Assembly (NCBI RefSeq): GCF_003205835.1
Contig: NZ_CP029773.1
Location: forward strand, 2,388,501 to 2,452,500
Reading direction: 5' to 3'
Origin: Stenotrophomonas maltophilia
GTDB lineage: Bacteria; Pseudomonadota; Gammaproteobacteria; Xanthomonadales; Xanthomonadaceae
Length of the DNA: 64,000 nt
The translations under genes and the position numbers were made by a program. Below the pieces are notes generated by a model. The model worked only from the letters and a program-made list of their open reading frames with translations. It was not told the DNA's origin and made no database searches. Below are positions 19,396 to 28,060 of the stretch, piece after piece. Position 1 is the first letter of the stretch; every line of letters starts with the position of its first letter.

Positions 19396-19475
19396 CAAAA
19401 AAAAGGGCATTGCATGCGACCAGATAAGAGCCCATGGCGGCCGAGTAGCCAGGGCGTGGAATTTCGGAGACCTCT

Positions 19476-19506
19476 AGTTTAGAGTCTGTACCTACTACAG
19501 AGTCAA
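19476..19506 (-). promoter_or_regulatory. MerR-type promoter/operator for the pbrT-zntA-czc cluster
   Basis: On the minus strand TTGACT (-35, complement of 19501-19506) and TAAACT (-10, complement of 19476-19481) are separated by 19 bases, the long spacer characteristic of promoters untwisted by MerR-family activators. Between them lies the dyad CTGTA-N5-TACAG (19486-19500). The divergent pbrR/cadR gene starts at 19510. Metal-bound regulator is expected to activate from this site. Confidence 0.8.
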
Positions 19507-19509
19507 GTA

Positions 19510-19923
19510 ATGCGAATGAAAATCAGTGACGCTGCCGCCGCCAGCGGCTGCCACCTCGAAACGATCCGCTATTACGAACGCGTCGGCCTGCTGCCCAGGC
19601 CCGGACGGACGCGCAGCGGCTACCGACAATACACCACGGCCGACGTGGAGCGCCTGCGCTTCGTCACGCGCGGTCGCGACTTGGGGTTCAGCCTGGAGGA
19701 GATCCGCGGTCTGCTGCAGCTGGCCGAGGATCCGGCGCTGTCCTGCACCGAGGTCGACCGGTTGGCGCGCGAGCACCTGGACGACATCCAGACCCGGATT
19801 CGGGATTTGCAGCGGATGGCCAGCGAACTGGAGCGCACCATCGGCAGTTGTCGCGTCGGCCAGCGCGGGCAATGCACGATCCTCGAAACGCTGCGGCGAT
19901 CCCCCGACCATTCCTCCCCCTGA
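19510..19923 (+). CDS. pbrR: MerR-family Pb/Cd-responsive regulator (PbrR/CadR)
   Basis: The 137-residue product has the MerR winged-helix (MKISDAAAASGCHLETIRYYERVGLL, GYRQYTTADVERLRFV), a dimer coiled coil (REHLDDIQTRIRDLQRMASELERTI) and the metal-binding tail SCRVGQRGQC. A further Cys (LSCTEVDRL) completes the three-Cys set of PbrR/CadR proteins. It is divergent from pbrT across a 19-bp-spacer promoter and should both repress and, with Pb or Cd, activate it. A start at 19516 is equally possible, since no ribosome site is clear. Its stop is five bases before nadE, so the two probably share a message. Confidence 0.9.
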   Translation: MRMKISDAAAASGCHLETIRYYERVGLLPRPGRTRSGYRQYTTADVERLRFVTRGRDLGFSLEEIRGLLQLAEDPALSCTEVDRLAREHLDDIQTRIRDLQRMASELERTIGSCRVGQRGQCTILETLRRSPDHSSP

Positions 19924-19928
19924 CGCCG

Positions 19929-21575
19929 ATGACCACGCCACTTCGACTCGCGCTGGCGCAGTTCGATTTTCCCGTCGGCGATCTGATCGGGAATGCCGAG
20001 CGGATCACGGCATATATCGCCGAGGCCCGCGATATCCACGGCGCCGATCTGGTGGTGTTTCCGGAGCTCACGCTGAGTGGTTATCCGCCCGAGGACTTGC
20101 TACTGCGTCCCAGCTTCCTCGCCGGGTGCGAGGCGGCCGTGAGGCACATCGCGGCGGCGGCCCGCGGCATCGTAGCGGTAGTCGGCTGGCCGGAAGCGGC
20201 CGGCGCCGTGGTCTATAACGCGGTCAGCGTCTTGCGCGATGGTGCTATCGCGACCACCTACCGCAAGCGCGACTTGCCCAACTACGCGGTCTTCGACGAG
20301 CGGCGTTACTTCGCCGTCGATCCCGACGGTGGCGCCTGCGTGTTCGAGGTAAAGGGCGTTCCCATCGGGCTGCTGATTTGCCAGGACCTGTGGGGCCTGG
20401 AACCACTCATTGAAACCACGGCCGCCGGTGCGCACCTGGTGCTGGTGCCCAATGCATCGCCCTTCGAGCGCGACAAGCACGCCGAACGCGACGCCTTGCT
20501 CGCCGAGCGCACGCGCGATGCCGCCGTCGCGATTGCCTACGTGAATGTGGTTGGGGGGCAGGACGGCATCGTCTTCGATGGCGCCTCGCTGCTGGCCAAC
20601 GCAGACGGCCGCGTGCATCCGGTGGCCATCGCGTTCGAGCCGCATTGGCTGATCGCGGACTACGACGTCGAAAATCGCACGCTGCTACCGGTGTCGTGGC
20701 CGATCGAAGGCGACGAAAGCCGCGATGGCCTCGCGTGGCGGGCCGTGGTCTTGGGCACACGCGATTACTGCCGCAAGAATGGCTTTGACCGCGCTTGGGT
20801 CGGCCTGTCGGGTGGCCTAGACTCGGCGGTCGTGCTCGCGATGGCGGTGGATGCGCTTGGCGCAGACCGCGTCACAGCCGTGCGTCTGCCTTCGCGCTAC
20901 ACCGCCGCGGTGTCGAATGACCTGGCCCAGGAGCAGTGCCGCGTCCTGGACGTACGCTTGGTGACGCTGCCGATCGAGGAGCCTTTCCAAGGGTACCTGG
21001 ATGCCTTGGCGCCGCTGTTTGCGCAGGCGCCAGCGGATGCGACCGAGGAGAATCTGCAATCGCGCATTCGCGGTGCGCTATTGATGGCTTTGGCCAACAA
21101 GTTCGGCGGCCTGCTGCTGACCACCGGCAACAAGAGCGAATACGCGGTCGGTTACACCACGATCTATGGGGATATGTGCGGTGGCTATGCGCCGATCAAG
21201 GACCTGTACAAGACAGAAGTCTCCGCGCTCGCCCGCTGGCGCAACGCCGTGGCGGGCGCTCCAGTGGTCCCATGGGGGGTGATCGATCGTCCACCTTCGG
21301 CGGAGTTGCGCGCGGACCAGACCGACCAGGACACGTTGCCGCCGTACGACGTGCTCGACGCCATCTTGTTCCGCTCTATCGATCAGGAGCAGTCGCGAGA
21401 GGAGATTGTCGCGGCAGGATTCACCCCCGAAACGGTCGACCACGTGCTTCGTCTGGTGCGCATCGGCGAATGGAAGCGGCATCAGGCGGCGCCAGGACCG
21501 AAGGTCTCGCGCCGCGCCTTTGGTCGGGAGCGGCGATATCCCATTACCGACGCGTGGGCCGACACGGCGGAATAG
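19929..21575 (+). CDS. nadE: Glutamine-dependent NAD+ synthetase
   Basis: The 548-residue product has an N-terminal nitrilase-type amidase with the Glu (VVFPELTLSGYPPEDLL), Lys (TTYRKRDLPNYAVFDE) and Cys (LLICQDLWG) catalytic residues. A C-terminal ATP-pyrophosphatase synthetase domain follows (GLSGGLDSAVVLAMAVDAL, TGNKSEYAVGY). It amidates nicotinic acid adenine dinucleotide to NAD+. The start at 19929 gives the normal N-terminus (TTPLRLALAQFDFPVGD). It follows pbrR by five bases, which puts a cofactor gene under a metal regulator and may replenish NAD(H) for lpdA and stress enzymes. It may duplicate the housekeeping gene. Confidence 0.93.
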   Translation: MTTPLRLALAQFDFPVGDLIGNAERITAYIAEARDIHGADLVVFPELTLSGYPPEDLLLRPSFLAGCEAAVRHIAAAARGIVAVVGWPEAAGAVVYNAVSVLRDGAIATTYRKRDLPNYAVFDERRYFAVDPDGGACVFEVKGVPIGLLICQDLWGLEPLIETTAAGAHLVLVPNASPFERDKHAERDALLAERTRDAAVAIAYVNVVGGQDGIVFDGASLLANADGRVHPVAIAFEPHWLIADYDVENRTLLPVSWPIEGDESRDGLAWRAVVLGTRDYCRKNGFDRAWVGLSGGLDSAVVLAMAVDALGADRVTAVRLPSRYTAAVSNDLAQEQCRVLDVRLVTLPIEEPFQGYLDALAPLFAQAPADATEENLQSRIRGALLMALANKFGGLLLTTGNKSEYAVGYTTIYGDMCGGYAPIKDLYKTEVSALARWRNAVAGAPVVPWGVIDRPPSAELRADQTDQDTLPPYDVLDAILFRSIDQEQSREEIVAAGFTPETVDHVLRLVRIGEWKRHQAAPGPKVSRRAFGRERRYPITDAWADTAE

Positions 21576-21592
21576 TCAGAAGAAGGCACGGC

Positions 21593-22548
21593 ATGAGCGA
21601 TATCGACCGTTACCTGCAAGCCGCCACCCGCGACAACACGCGGCGCAGCTATGCCTCGGCATTGCGGCACTTCGAGGTCGCCTGGGATGGGCACCTGCCG
21701 GCCACGGCCGACAGCGTGGCCCGTTACCTGGCCGAACACGCCGGACGGCTGGCCGTGAATACCCTGAAACTGCGCCTGGCTGCCCTGGCGCACTGGCATG
21801 CCGCACACGATTTGCGGATCCGACCCGGGCGCCGCTCGTGCGCCAGGTGCTCAAGGGCATCCAAACCCTGCACCCTCAGGAGGAGAAGCAGGCCACACCG
21901 TTGCAGCTGACCCAGCTGGCGCAGGTCGTGGACTGGCTCGACGGGGCGATCATCGCCGCCCAGGCGCGGAACGCACACGCCGCGGATCTGCGTTATCGAC
22001 GCGATCGGGCGCTGATCTTGCTCGGCTTCTGGCGGGGATTTCGCGGTGACGAACTGATCCGGCTGCGGATTGAACACCTGCGCCTGGTCCCTGGGGAAGG
22101 CATGGTCTGCTTCCTGCCGCACAGCAAAGGCGACCGCCAAGCCCAAGGCAAGACCTACAAAGTACCGGCCCTGTCGCGTCTGTGCCCGGTAGCGGCGACA
22201 CGGGACTGGCTCGAGGCCGCACAGCTGACTTCCGGCCCGCTGTTTCGGAGCGTCGGTCGCTGGAGCCGGATTGCCGACGCCCCCTTTCATCCGAACAGCT
22301 TGATCCGATTGCTCCGGCAGGTGTTCCTGCATGCCGGATTGGCCAACGTCGAGGGCTACAGCAGCCATTCCCTGCGCCGAGGCTTCGCCGGCTGGGCCAA
22401 TGCGAACGGCTGGGATGTGAAGGCATTGATGGAGTACGTCGGCTGGCGTGACGTGCACTCGGCCATGCGCTACCTCGATGGCGGCGACCCGTTTGCGCGC
22501 CAGCGCATCGAGGCGAGCCTGCCACCGCCGGCGTTACCCGCACCCTGA
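21593..22548 (+). CDS. Tyrosine recombinase of a Tn3-family unit, frameshifted
   Basis: The gene reads MSDIDRYLQAATRDNTRRSY from 21593 and, after a frame change in the TTT at 21811-21813, continues FADPTRAPLVRQVLKGIQTL to the stop at 22548. One more T would restore H-D-F-A-D-P. The catalytic domain has the Arg (FWRGFRGDELIRLRIEH), the HSLRRGF box and the terminal Tyr region (VGWRDVHSAMRYL). It lies 15 bases before tnpA, the tnpI-tnpA layout of Tn3 relatives that resolve cointegrates with a tyrosine recombinase. The second, truncated copy at 40.6-41.7 kb is clearly homologous. Confidence 0.85.
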
Positions 22549-22563
22549 CCGAATGAGGCTTCA

Positions 22564-25524
22564 ATGGCGTCGATCGAACGGACCGCGTATCCCCAGTTCA
22601 AGCGCAATCCCGTCGTCCGGGAACTGGTCGCCGCCTATACGCCGACCGACGCCGAATTGGCCTTCATCACCGACAATGCTCGCCAACCGGGCCATCGATT
22701 GGCGTTGGCACTGCTGCTGAAATCCTTCCAGCGACTGGGCTACTTCCCCGCAATCGATGAAGTGCCCGCTGCGGTCGTCCGGCACCTCCGCAACGCGCTG
22801 CGGTACCGGGTCCAGACCAAGCCCGCCGACATCGCGCCGAACAAGCGCTACCGCTATTTCCAGCGCATCCGGGATTATCTTCAGGTTCGGGCTTACGCCG
22901 ACGGCGGCCTCGACGTGGCCGCCCGCGCCATCCATGAAGCCGCCGCAGTCATGGACAATCCGGCCGACCTGATCAACGTGGCGATCGAACAGCTTGTCCG
23001 CGATCGCATCGAACTGCCTGCGTTTTCCGCGCTGGATCGCCTGGGGCGCCGGATTCGCACCTTGGTCAATGGCCGTTACTTCGCCCTCATCGACGCGCGG
23101 TTGACGTCGGAGGAGAAGCAACGGCTGGACGATCTGCTGGTCGTCACCGACGCTCGCATCAAGAGCCCGCTGCAGGCCATCAAGCGGTTGCCAAAACGCT
23201 CCTCGCTGCAGCACTTCCAGGAACTAATCGACCATATCGCGGCGTTGGACGAACTGGTCAGCAGCGAACTGCATCTGGCGGACGTACCGGAACTCAAGCG
23301 CAAGCACTTCGCGGCCGAAGCCCGGGTGCTGGACGCTGCCGAGTTGCGCGACTTCGGCCCGGCCAAGCGACACGCGCTACTGCTGTGCCTGATCCATCGC
23401 GCCCGGGTGCAAACCCGCGATGACCTGGCGGAGATGTTCATCAAACGCATGGGCAACCTCCATAACCGCGGCAAAGAGGAACTGGAGCGACTACGTGCGC
23501 GCTATCGCGAGAAGACCGAGGCCATCGTCGCCACGATGTCGGATGTGATCCAGGTGCTCGACCGTCACCCGGGCGACACCGATGCGGGGCGGGAAATTCG
23601 CCGGTTGGTCAGCACACGCGGGGGCGTTCAGACCCTGCAGGCCGATTGCGACGCGATCGCCGCACACAGCGGCGACAACCATCTACCACTGCTCTGGCCG
23701 TTCTATAAAAGCCACCGCGCCACCATCCTGCGCATGGTGCGCATGCTGGACCTGGAATCCACCACCGAAGACCGTTCCTTGATCAACGCGATCGAACTGA
23801 TCCTGTCGCAGGAGCGCGCCCGCGGCGACTGGCTCGACGAACCGGTCGATCTGGCGTTCACGACCCAGCTTTGGCGGAAGACCATCACCCATCGCACCGA
23901 GCAGGGCGAGGAGCGCATTCGCCGCCGTCTGTTCGAGGTATGCGTGTTCTCGTCGCTGGCGAACGAGCTCAAATCCGGTGACGTGGCCGTGCGTGGTTCG
24001 GAAACCTACGCCGATTACCGCGAACAGCTGCTGCCCTGGGAGCAATGCGAACCGCTGCTGGACGACTACTGCCGCCAGGTGGGCTTGCCGACCTCTGCGG
24101 TGGGATTCGTCAATGCCTTGCAGTCCAAACTGATACAAGTCGCGGACCTGACCGATCAGGGTTACCTGGAGAACGGCCAGGTGATCATCGGCGACGACGG
24201 GTTGCCGGTACTCAAGCGCCACAAGGCCAAGGACATGAGCAGCGGTGCCCGCGCTTTGGAAACCGCGATTCTTGCTCGCCTGCGCGAACGCAGCGTCATC
24301 GAGATCCTGTGCGACGTGGCCCACTGGACCCGCTGGCCACGGCATTTCGGACCGCTGTCCGGATCCGACACCAAGATCGACCAGCCCACCGAACGCTACG
24401 TGCTGACGGCATTCACCTACGGCTGCAACCTCGGCCCGGCCCAGGCCGCCCGGCACCTCCGTGGCGCCGCTTCCGCGCACATGCTGTCGTTCGTCAATCG
24501 TCGTCACGTGGATGCGAACAAGCTGGCAGCGGCCTGCCGCGACGTCATCAACAGTTACGCCGGCCTGCAGCTTCCCAAATTCTGGGGCGATGGCAAGCGT
24601 GCCGCAGCCGACGGTACCAAGTACGACCTGTACGACCAGAATCTGTTGGCGTCGTACCACATCCGCTATGGCGGCTACGGTGGCATTGCCTATCATCACG
24701 TCTCGGACACCTATGTGGCGCTCTTCAGTCACTTTATTCCGTGCGGCGTCTGGGAAGCGGTGTACATCATCGACGGACTGCTGAAGAACACTTCCGACAT
24801 CCAGCCCGACACCGTTCACGCCGATACCCAAGGTCAGTCGCTGCCGGTCTTCGGGCTATCGCACCTGTTGGGCATCCAGCTGATGCCGCGCATCCGCAAC
24901 TGGCGCGATTATCGGTTCTTCCGTCCGGACGAGGACAGCCGCTACGAGCACATCGATGCGCTGTTCCGGGAGGACATGGACTGGGACCTGATCGAGACCC
25001 ACTGGAAGGATCTGATGCAGGTGGTGCTGTCGATCAAGTCCGGCAAGATCGCCGCCTCGACGCTGCTGCGAAAACTGGGTAACTACAGCCGCAAGAATCG
25101 CCTGTACCAAGCCTTCCGGGCGCTTGGCGCCGCAGTGCGCACGTTGTTCCTGCTGCAATACATTTCTGACCGCGAACTGCGTGAGCAGATCACGGCCTCC
25201 ACCAACAAGGTCGAAGCCTATAACGGGTTCTCCAAGTATTTCTTCTTCGGTGGAGAGGGCGTCATTGCCGATAACGATCCCCTCGAACAAGAGAAGGCGG
25301 TCAAGTACAACGACCTAGTCGCCAACGCCGTCATCTTTCATAACGTGGTCGAACAGACCCGCATCATCAAGACGCTGATGCGAGCAGGTTGGAAGATCAC
25401 CCCGGAGGACGTGGCTGCACTCAGCCCCTACGTGACCAGCCACGTGAAGCGCTTCGGCGATTACCTGATCGACGTGGACGCTCTTCCGGAACCGTACGAA
25501 ATCGAATTGGCCTTGGCCGCGTAG
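22564..25524 (+). CDS. tnpA: Tn3-family transposase
   Basis: The 986-residue product is full length for Tn3-family TnpA. It starts MASIERTAYPQFKRNPVVREL and carries the catalytic acidic triad regions: ADGTKYDLYDQ (Asp), VHADTQGQSLPVFGLSHLLG (Asp) and the late NKVEAYNGFSKYFFFGGEG (Glu). The C-terminus has LSPYVTSHVKRFGDYLID, as in other family members. It mobilises the unit replicatively. I could not locate the 38-bp terminal inverted repeats, since neighbouring genes abut on both sides. Present-day mobility is therefore unproven. Confidence 0.95.
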   Translation: MASIERTAYPQFKRNPVVRELVAAYTPTDAELAFITDNARQPGHRLALALLLKSFQRLGYFPAIDEVPAAVVRHLRNALRYRVQTKPADIAPNKRYRYFQRIRDYLQVRAYADGGLDVAARAIHEAAAVMDNPADLINVAIEQLVRDRIELPAFSALDRLGRRIRTLVNGRYFALIDARLTSEEKQRLDDLLVVTDARIKSPLQAIKRLPKRSSLQHFQELIDHIAALDELVSSELHLADVPELKRKHFAAEARVLDAAELRDFGPAKRHALLLCLIHRARVQTRDDLAEMFIKRMGNLHNRGKEELERLRARYREKTEAIVATMSDVIQVLDRHPGDTDAGREIRRLVSTRGGVQTLQADCDAIAAHSGDNHLPLLWPFYKSHRATILRMVRMLDLESTTEDRSLINAIELILSQERARGDWLDEPVDLAFTTQLWRKTITHRTEQGEERIRRRLFEVCVFSSLANELKSGDVAVRGSETYADYREQLLPWEQCEPLLDDYCRQVGLPTSAVGFVNALQSKLIQVADLTDQGYLENGQVIIGDDGLPVLKRHKAKDMSSGARALETAILARLRERSVIEILCDVAHWTRWPRHFGPLSGSDTKIDQPTERYVLTAFTYGCNLGPAQAARHLRGAASAHMLSFVNRRHVDANKLAAACRDVINSYAGLQLPKFWGDGKRAAADGTKYDLYDQNLLASYHIRYGGYGGIAYHHVSDTYVALFSHFIPCGVWEAVYIIDGLLKNTSDIQPDTVHADTQGQSLPVFGLSHLLGIQLMPRIRNWRDYRFFRPDEDSRYEHIDALFREDMDWDLIETHWKDLMQVVLSIKSGKIAASTLLRKLGNYSRKNRLYQAFRALGAAVRTLFLLQYISDRELREQITASTNKVEAYNGFSKYFFFGGEGVIADNDPLEQEKAVKYNDLVANAVIFHNVVEQTRIIKTLMRAGWKITPEDVAALSPYVTSHVKRFGDYLIDVDALPEPYEIELALAA

Positions 25525-25530
25525 CGTGGG

Positions 25531-25743
25531 TCAACTTGTACTGCCGCAGCAGGGGCTGTGTTGCTGGATGGGCGGGCACGGCACCGTGCCGTAGGAACAG
25601 AACACACAGCAATCGCCTTCCTTGGGGCGCAGCAGAGTATGGCAAGCCGTGCACTCGTAGAAGAATTGACACGCCGTGGTGGGCATGGTCTCGGTCGCCT
25701 GGTGCCCGCATGCCGGGCATGCCAGCGTGCTTTGCAACTTCAC
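25531..25743 (-). CDS. GDCCVxC-domain small Cys-rich protein of the mer operon
   Basis: The 70-residue product, from a GTG at 25743, has two CxxC pairs (LACPACGHQ, YECTACHTL) and the signature GDCCVFCSYGTVPCPPIQ, with a C-terminal CC. This family (GDCCVxC) includes selenoprotein forms in which one Cys is Sec, and it is found beside mer genes. It begins two bases after the merP stop, so it is the third gene of the minus-strand mer message. It probably binds or shuttles Hg(II) in the cytoplasm. Function is inferred from context and Cys content. It converges on tnpA, whose stop is seven bases away. Confidence 0.8.
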   Translation of the reverse strand: MKLQSTLACPACGHQATETMPTTACQFFYECTACHTLLRPKEGDCCVFCSYGTVPCPPIQQHSPCCGSTS

Positions 25744-25744
25744 C

Positions 25745-26038
25745 TCAGCCACCGTTCGCGTCCGCCTTGGCGGTGGCCGGAAAGCCAGCATCGGTGATGG
25801 CCTTCGCGATGGCGGCCGCGTCGGTGCGCTCGGCATCGAAGGTCACGGTCACGGTGGCGCCCTGAGTGTCGACACGGCGCGCCGTCACGCCCGGCACGTT
25901 GTCCAACGCCTTTTCGATCGTGATGCTGCACGCCGGGCAGGTCATGTTTTTCACTTGTAGGACAACTTGCTTTGGGGTAGCCGCCCAAGCCAGGCCCATC
26001 CATGCCGTGAATACCAAACCGAGAAGGATCTTGCGCAT
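25745..26038 (-). CDS. merP: Periplasmic mercury-binding protein MerP
   Basis: The 97-residue product has a signal peptide (ILLGLVFTAWMGLAWAA) and one HMA domain with NMTCPACSITIEKAL, the two-Cys Hg(II) site of MerP. GGAG precedes the start at 26038; longer upstream frames shadow merT. It takes Hg(II) in the periplasm and hands it to MerT. It follows merT by eight bases. Confidence 0.9.
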   Translation of the reverse strand: MRKILLGLVFTAWMGLAWAATPKQVVLQVKNMTCPACSITIEKALDNVPGVTARRVDTQGATVTVTFDAERTDAAAIAKAITDAGFPATAKADANGG

Positions 26039-26046
26039 GGAGACTC

Positions 26047-26403
26047 CTACAGGAACCAGCCGATGTAATAAGGGAAGAGCAGCAGCATCGCGATCAATCC
26101 TGTGGCAATCCATAACCAGCGCCGACGGCGTCGCAATTGCATCGGATCGACGCAGGCTCCGTCGTTCCGGCAACGTGACGCCGGGCGATACAGCGTCCAG
26201 AACGCCCAGCCCAGGCACGCCAGCGTGGCAACGCTGAACCAGGGACGCCACGCATCCAAGGCGGTGAGGTTGGCGATCCAGGCCCCGCTGACACCCATCA
26301 GGACCAGCACCAAGGGCACGACACAACACACGGACGCGCCAATAGCCGCGACCGCGGCGCCCAAGAGGGCAGGTAAGGAGGACTGTGCGGGACGTTGGGC
26401 CAT
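26047..26403 (-). CDS. merT: Mercuric ion transport protein MerT
   Basis: The 118-residue product has three membrane helices. The first carries the CC pair (IGASVCCVVPLVLVLMGVSG) and the cytoplasmic loop carries CRNDGACVDP, matching MerT. It imports Hg(II) received from MerP for reduction by MerA, but no merA is present here. The ATG at 26403 is only about seven bases beyond the predicted -10 box of the divergent mer promoter, so the message may be nearly leaderless. No other plausible start precedes the first helix. Confidence 0.9.
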   Translation of the reverse strand: MAQRPAQSSLPALLGAAVAAIGASVCCVVPLVLVLMGVSGAWIANLTALDAWRPWFSVATLACLGWAFWTLYRPASRCRNDGACVDPMQLRRRRRWLWIATGLIAMLLLFPYYIGWFL

Positions 26404-26410
26404 ACCCGCA

Positions 26411-26441
26411 TGTTAATCTCCGTACCTGAGTACGGAGTCAA
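26411..26441 (-). promoter_or_regulatory. mer promoter/operator
   Basis: On the minus strand TTGACT (-35, complement of 26436-26441) and TTAACA (-10, complement of 26411-26416) are 19 bases apart. The spacer holds the MerR dyad CTCCGTAC-CTGA-GTACGGAG (26418-26437), a perfect 8-bp repeat like classical mer operators. It lies between divergent merR and merT. Confidence 0.88.
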
Positions 26442-26445
26442 GCCG

Positions 26446-26868
26446 ATGGCCACCCACGTAATGACGATCAGTCGGCTGGCCGCGGCCGCTGGTGTGCATA
26501 TCGAAACGGTCCGTTATTACCAGCGGCGAGGCCTGCTGCCGGAGCCTGAGCGCCCAATGGGCAGCGTGCGCCGGTACGGCCCCAACGAAGTCGGCCGGCT
26601 TCAGTTCATCCGTCGAGCACAGACGATGGGATTCAGTCTCGACGAGATAGCGGGGCTGCTGGAGGTCAAAGGCCAGCGCGCCTGCGAGCAGACGCGGCAA
26701 CTGACCGAACAGAAATTGGCCGAGGTGCGCCGACGCCTTGACGAGCTAAGACAATTGGAAGTCGACCTTGAGCATTTGGTGGAGGAGTGTCGCCACGTGG
26801 TGACAGGCGCGCCATGCCCGACGCTTGATCTGTTGGCGCAACCAGTCGAGAAGAAAAATATCGGCTAA
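26446..26868 (+). CDS. merR: Mercury-responsive regulator MerR
   Basis: The 140-residue product has the MerR DNA-binding domain (TISRLAAAAGVHIETVRYYQRRGLLPEP), a dimer helix, and the three conserved Cys of MerR in QRACEQTRQL, EECRHVV and GAPCPTL. These bind one Hg(II) across the dimer. It represses and, with Hg(II), activates the divergent merT promoter. The start could be 26446 or the ATG at 26461; a longer frame from 26395 would run through the operator. The downstream flank (26.87-27.5 kb) is a gene scar. Confidence 0.92.
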   Translation: MATHVMTISRLAAAAGVHIETVRYYQRRGLLPEPERPMGSVRRYGPNEVGRLQFIRRAQTMGFSLDEIAGLLEVKGQRACEQTRQLTEQKLAEVRRRLDELRQLEVDLEHLVEECRHVVTGAPCPTLDLLAQPVEKKNIG

Positions 26869-27222
26869 CTCATTACCCTGAAAGAATTATTTGAGTTTTG
26901 TGGGGCATTTTTACACGTATCTCGGCTGAACCCCGGGTTGTTCTGCACAAACGGCGCCTTCTTATCGAGCACGTTTTCAACGCCGGCGGAGATATCCCAT
27001 TTCTTCTTAGTGCCGTAGCTCAGTTGCAGGTTGTGGTACACCACGCTGGACACATGCGAGCCGATCGTGCCGGGCACGGCGATGATGTCGTCCGCGCTGC
27101 CGATGTACTGCGCCGAATAGACGCCGGTCCAACGGTTCTTGCCCATACGCAGTGAGCCCAAGCCACGCCACTGGGTGTAGCTACCCAAGCCGCTGGTGAT
27201 CTTGCCGGCGTACTCAATGGTG
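26865..27222 (-). pseudogene. TonB-dependent receptor, C-terminal fragment
   Basis: The minus-strand frame encodes beta-barrel strands typical of TonB-dependent receptors (TIEYAGKITSGLGSYTQW, WTGVYSAQYIGSADD, HNLQLSYGTKKKWDISAGVENVLDKKAPFVQNNPG). The N-terminal plug and most of the barrel are missing. The upstream side is joined abruptly to a formimidoylglutamase fragment on the other strand at about 27.22 kb. The last 20 residues do not look like a receptor end, so the 3' side may be truncated too. Confidence 0.75.
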
Positions 27223-27456
27223 GTGGCCCCGGGCGTGAGCGCCCCCAACCCACGCGGGGTGAGTCTGGAGGTCCTGGAAGCCCTGCTGGATCTGGTCATG
27301 GCCTCGGGCAAGGTACGTGTGGTCGACGTGGCGGAACTGTGTCCGCCCCTGGATCCGGATCAAGCCACCGCACGTGTGGCCGCGCGTTTGATCCACCGCA
27401 TGGTCAGCGCGCAGGCTCAGTGGGGTGACACCGGCTGGCAAAAGGCAGTGAGCTAG
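27223..27456 (+). pseudogene. hutG: Formimidoylglutamase/arginase family, C-terminal fragment
   Basis: The plus-strand frame gives VAPGVSAPNPRGVSLEVLEALL, then VRVVDVAELCPPLDPDQATARVAARLIHRMV, the conserved end of ureohydrolase enzymes of the HutG type (metal ligands lie upstream and are lost). Only about 77 residues remain of a roughly 300-residue enzyme. It abuts the receptor fragment head-on and stops at 27456, four bases inside the next convergent gene. Confidence 0.7.
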
Positions 27457-27986
27457 CGGGAGCGCTCAGCCAGAAGTTGTTTCATCTGGGCGATCTCCTG
27501 CTTCTGCGAGGTGATGATCTCCTGGCAGAGCTTGACCAGCTCGGGATCCTTCAGGCGGTTTTCCTCGCACATCAGAATGGCGCCGGCATGATGGGGAATC
27601 ATGGAGCGGATGAACTGCCGATCTGTCACCGCGGCCTGCGTGCGAATTCCCCACCAGCAGAACAGCATGAACACCACGGTCACGCCGGCCAGGATCAGAT
27701 TGCGCCGACGATCGGGGTACATGCTGGACATTAGCCAAAGCTCGATCAACAGCATCGGCGCGGCCATCAGCCCTGCCATGTAGAACTGGTTGACGTTGTG
27801 ATAGACGTTGGCCAACTGATCGACCATGGCATACATCAGGGCGTACATGGCCAGGAACGACAAGGCCATCATCAGCAGCAGGCGACCGTAGTGGCCCTGA
27901 TGCGTCTGACCGGAACTTCCGTGCGAGGCGTGTTGCTCTGAATGCTGCGTGTGCGTGCTTTCGTGCTTACCGTGCGAAGAAGACAT
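27453..27986 (-). CDS. DUF305 (CopM-like) membrane-anchored metal-binding protein
   Basis: The 177-residue product opens with a His/Ser-rich segment (MSSSHGKHESTHTQHSEQHASHG), then three hydrophobic helices. It ends with a DUF305 domain: RQFIRSMIPHHAGAILMCEENRLKDPELVKLCQEIITSQKQEIAQM. The PHHAGA-M pattern in DUF305 proteins such as CopM binds copper. GGAG precedes the start at 27986. It is the last gene of the minus-strand copper cluster and probably sequesters periplasmic copper. Confidence 0.85.
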   Translation of the reverse strand: MSSSHGKHESTHTQHSEQHASHGSSGQTHQGHYGRLLLMMALSFLAMYALMYAMVDQLANVYHNVNQFYMAGLMAAPMLLIELWLMSSMYPDRRRNLILAGVTVVFMLFCWWGIRTQAAVTDRQFIRSMIPHHAGAILMCEENRLKDPELVKLCQEIITSQKQEIAQMKQLLAERSR

Positions 27987-28060
27987 GTCGATCTCCGTGG
28001 GAATGGCAGAACATCGCCGAATCCCGGGAGCCAATGAACCAGCCCCCGGGGAGATAGCAG

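Noticed and set aside
17164..19482. A 772-residue plus-strand reading frame
   Set aside because: It lies wholly opposite pbrT. Its product is a His/Arg/Gln-rich shadow with no domain, while pbrT has clear heme and FTR1 motifs.
21575..25560. Terminal inverted repeats for the Tn3-family unit
   Set aside because: I looked for GGGG-starting 38-bp repeats near both ends and found none convincing. nadE and the mer genes abut the unit, so no boundaries are given.
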